Source of the DNA: Candidatus Spyradenecus faecavium
GTDB taxonomy: Bacteria; Verrucomicrobiota; Kiritimatiellia; RFP12; DVOR01
Direction: 5' to 3'
NCBI GenBank assembly: GCA_018713405.1
Contig: DVOR01000177.1
Location: forward strand, 1-13,564
DNA: 13,564 bases
Shown: positions 13,556 through 13,564 of the stretch, piece after piece
Layout of the letters: each line of letters opens with the position of its first letter
Numbering within the stretch: position 1 is the first letter of the stretch
The notes under the pieces: model-generated
Databases searched by the model: none
What the model was told of the DNA's origin: nothing
Seen by the model: the letters and a program-made list of their open reading frames with translations, nothing else
Made by a program: the position numbers and the translations under genes

Positions 13556-13564
13556 CGAAGAACC
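13524..13564 (-). repeat. Right terminal inverted repeat of the insertion sequence
   Basis: These 41 bases are perfectly complementary to 12224-12264 and contain the transposase stop codon at 13553-13555. The repeat ends at the window edge. Confidence 0.95.

Larger units (their letters stand above)
12224..13564 (+). mobile_element. Complete ISL3-family insertion sequence (1341 bp)
   Basis: Perfect 41-bp terminal inverted repeats bracket one intact ISL3-type transposase. The right end is the last base of the window, so the target duplication (commonly 8 bp in this family) cannot be compared; the left 8-base flank is CGACCTGA. The 5' third of the element looks less GC-rich than the surrounding genes, which suits an acquired element. 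It lies 43 bases after the pseudouridine synthase stop and interrupts no visible gene. Confidence 0.93.

Overview
The window is very GC-rich in its coding parts and probably comes from an uncultured, possibly gut- or rumen-type anaerobe. The pointers are a PD-(D/E)XK 'AAA-ATPase-like' protein, a pair of DUF3332-type lipoproteins and repeat-rich intergenic spacers. A PVC-group bacterium (Kiritimatiellota or Lentisphaerota-like) would fit, but that is a weak inference with no rRNA to anchor it. Most of the content is housekeeping. I did not find a convincing new multi-gene system; the unusual material is mainly in the non-coding DNA.

Layout. Bases 3-1169: the C-terminal part of an AAA-ATPase-like/nuclease protein, cut by the window edge. 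Bases 1170-1767: a gene-poor spacer holding a 34-nt repeat, a phased array of four palindromes, a candidate small RNA with its own promoter and terminator, and a tRNA promoter. Bases 1768-1966: tRNA-Arg(ACG), initiator tRNA-fMet(CAU) and a terminator. Bases 1995-6758, minus strand: rph, rlmI, manB and a radical SAM gene, read in that order. rph and rlmI overlap by 4 nt, manB follows after 10 nt, and the radical SAM gene follows after a 171-nt spacer made largely of inverted repeats. Bases 6759-7023: a divergent control region with a second copy of the palindrome array. Bases 7024-8010: two tandem DUF3332-like lipoproteins ending in a strong terminator. Bases 8073-9422: murD, starting only 12 nt after that terminator. 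Bases 9461-9623: tRNA-Gln(CUG) with promoter and terminator. Bases 9643-12180: an Lrp-type regulator, a class I aminotransferase (an alaR-alaT-like pair) and an RluA-family pseudouridine synthase, apparently one operon. Bases 12224-13564: a complete ISL3-family insertion sequence with perfect 41-bp terminal inverted repeats. Its right end coincides with the last base of the window, as expected if an assembly broke at a repeated element.

Functional themes. The minus-strand operon joins RNA processing (RNase PH), 23S rRNA methylation (RlmI) and sugar-phosphate metabolism (phosphohexomutase). The plus-strand operon pairs a transaminase with its likely amino-acid-responsive regulator and adds an RNA-modifying enzyme. 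Five promoters read here share an extended -10 (TGn just before the -10 hexamer), and all four that have a -35 begin it with TTGC; this looks like the host's main promoter type. The rph promoter is so close to its start codon that the mRNA is probably leaderless.
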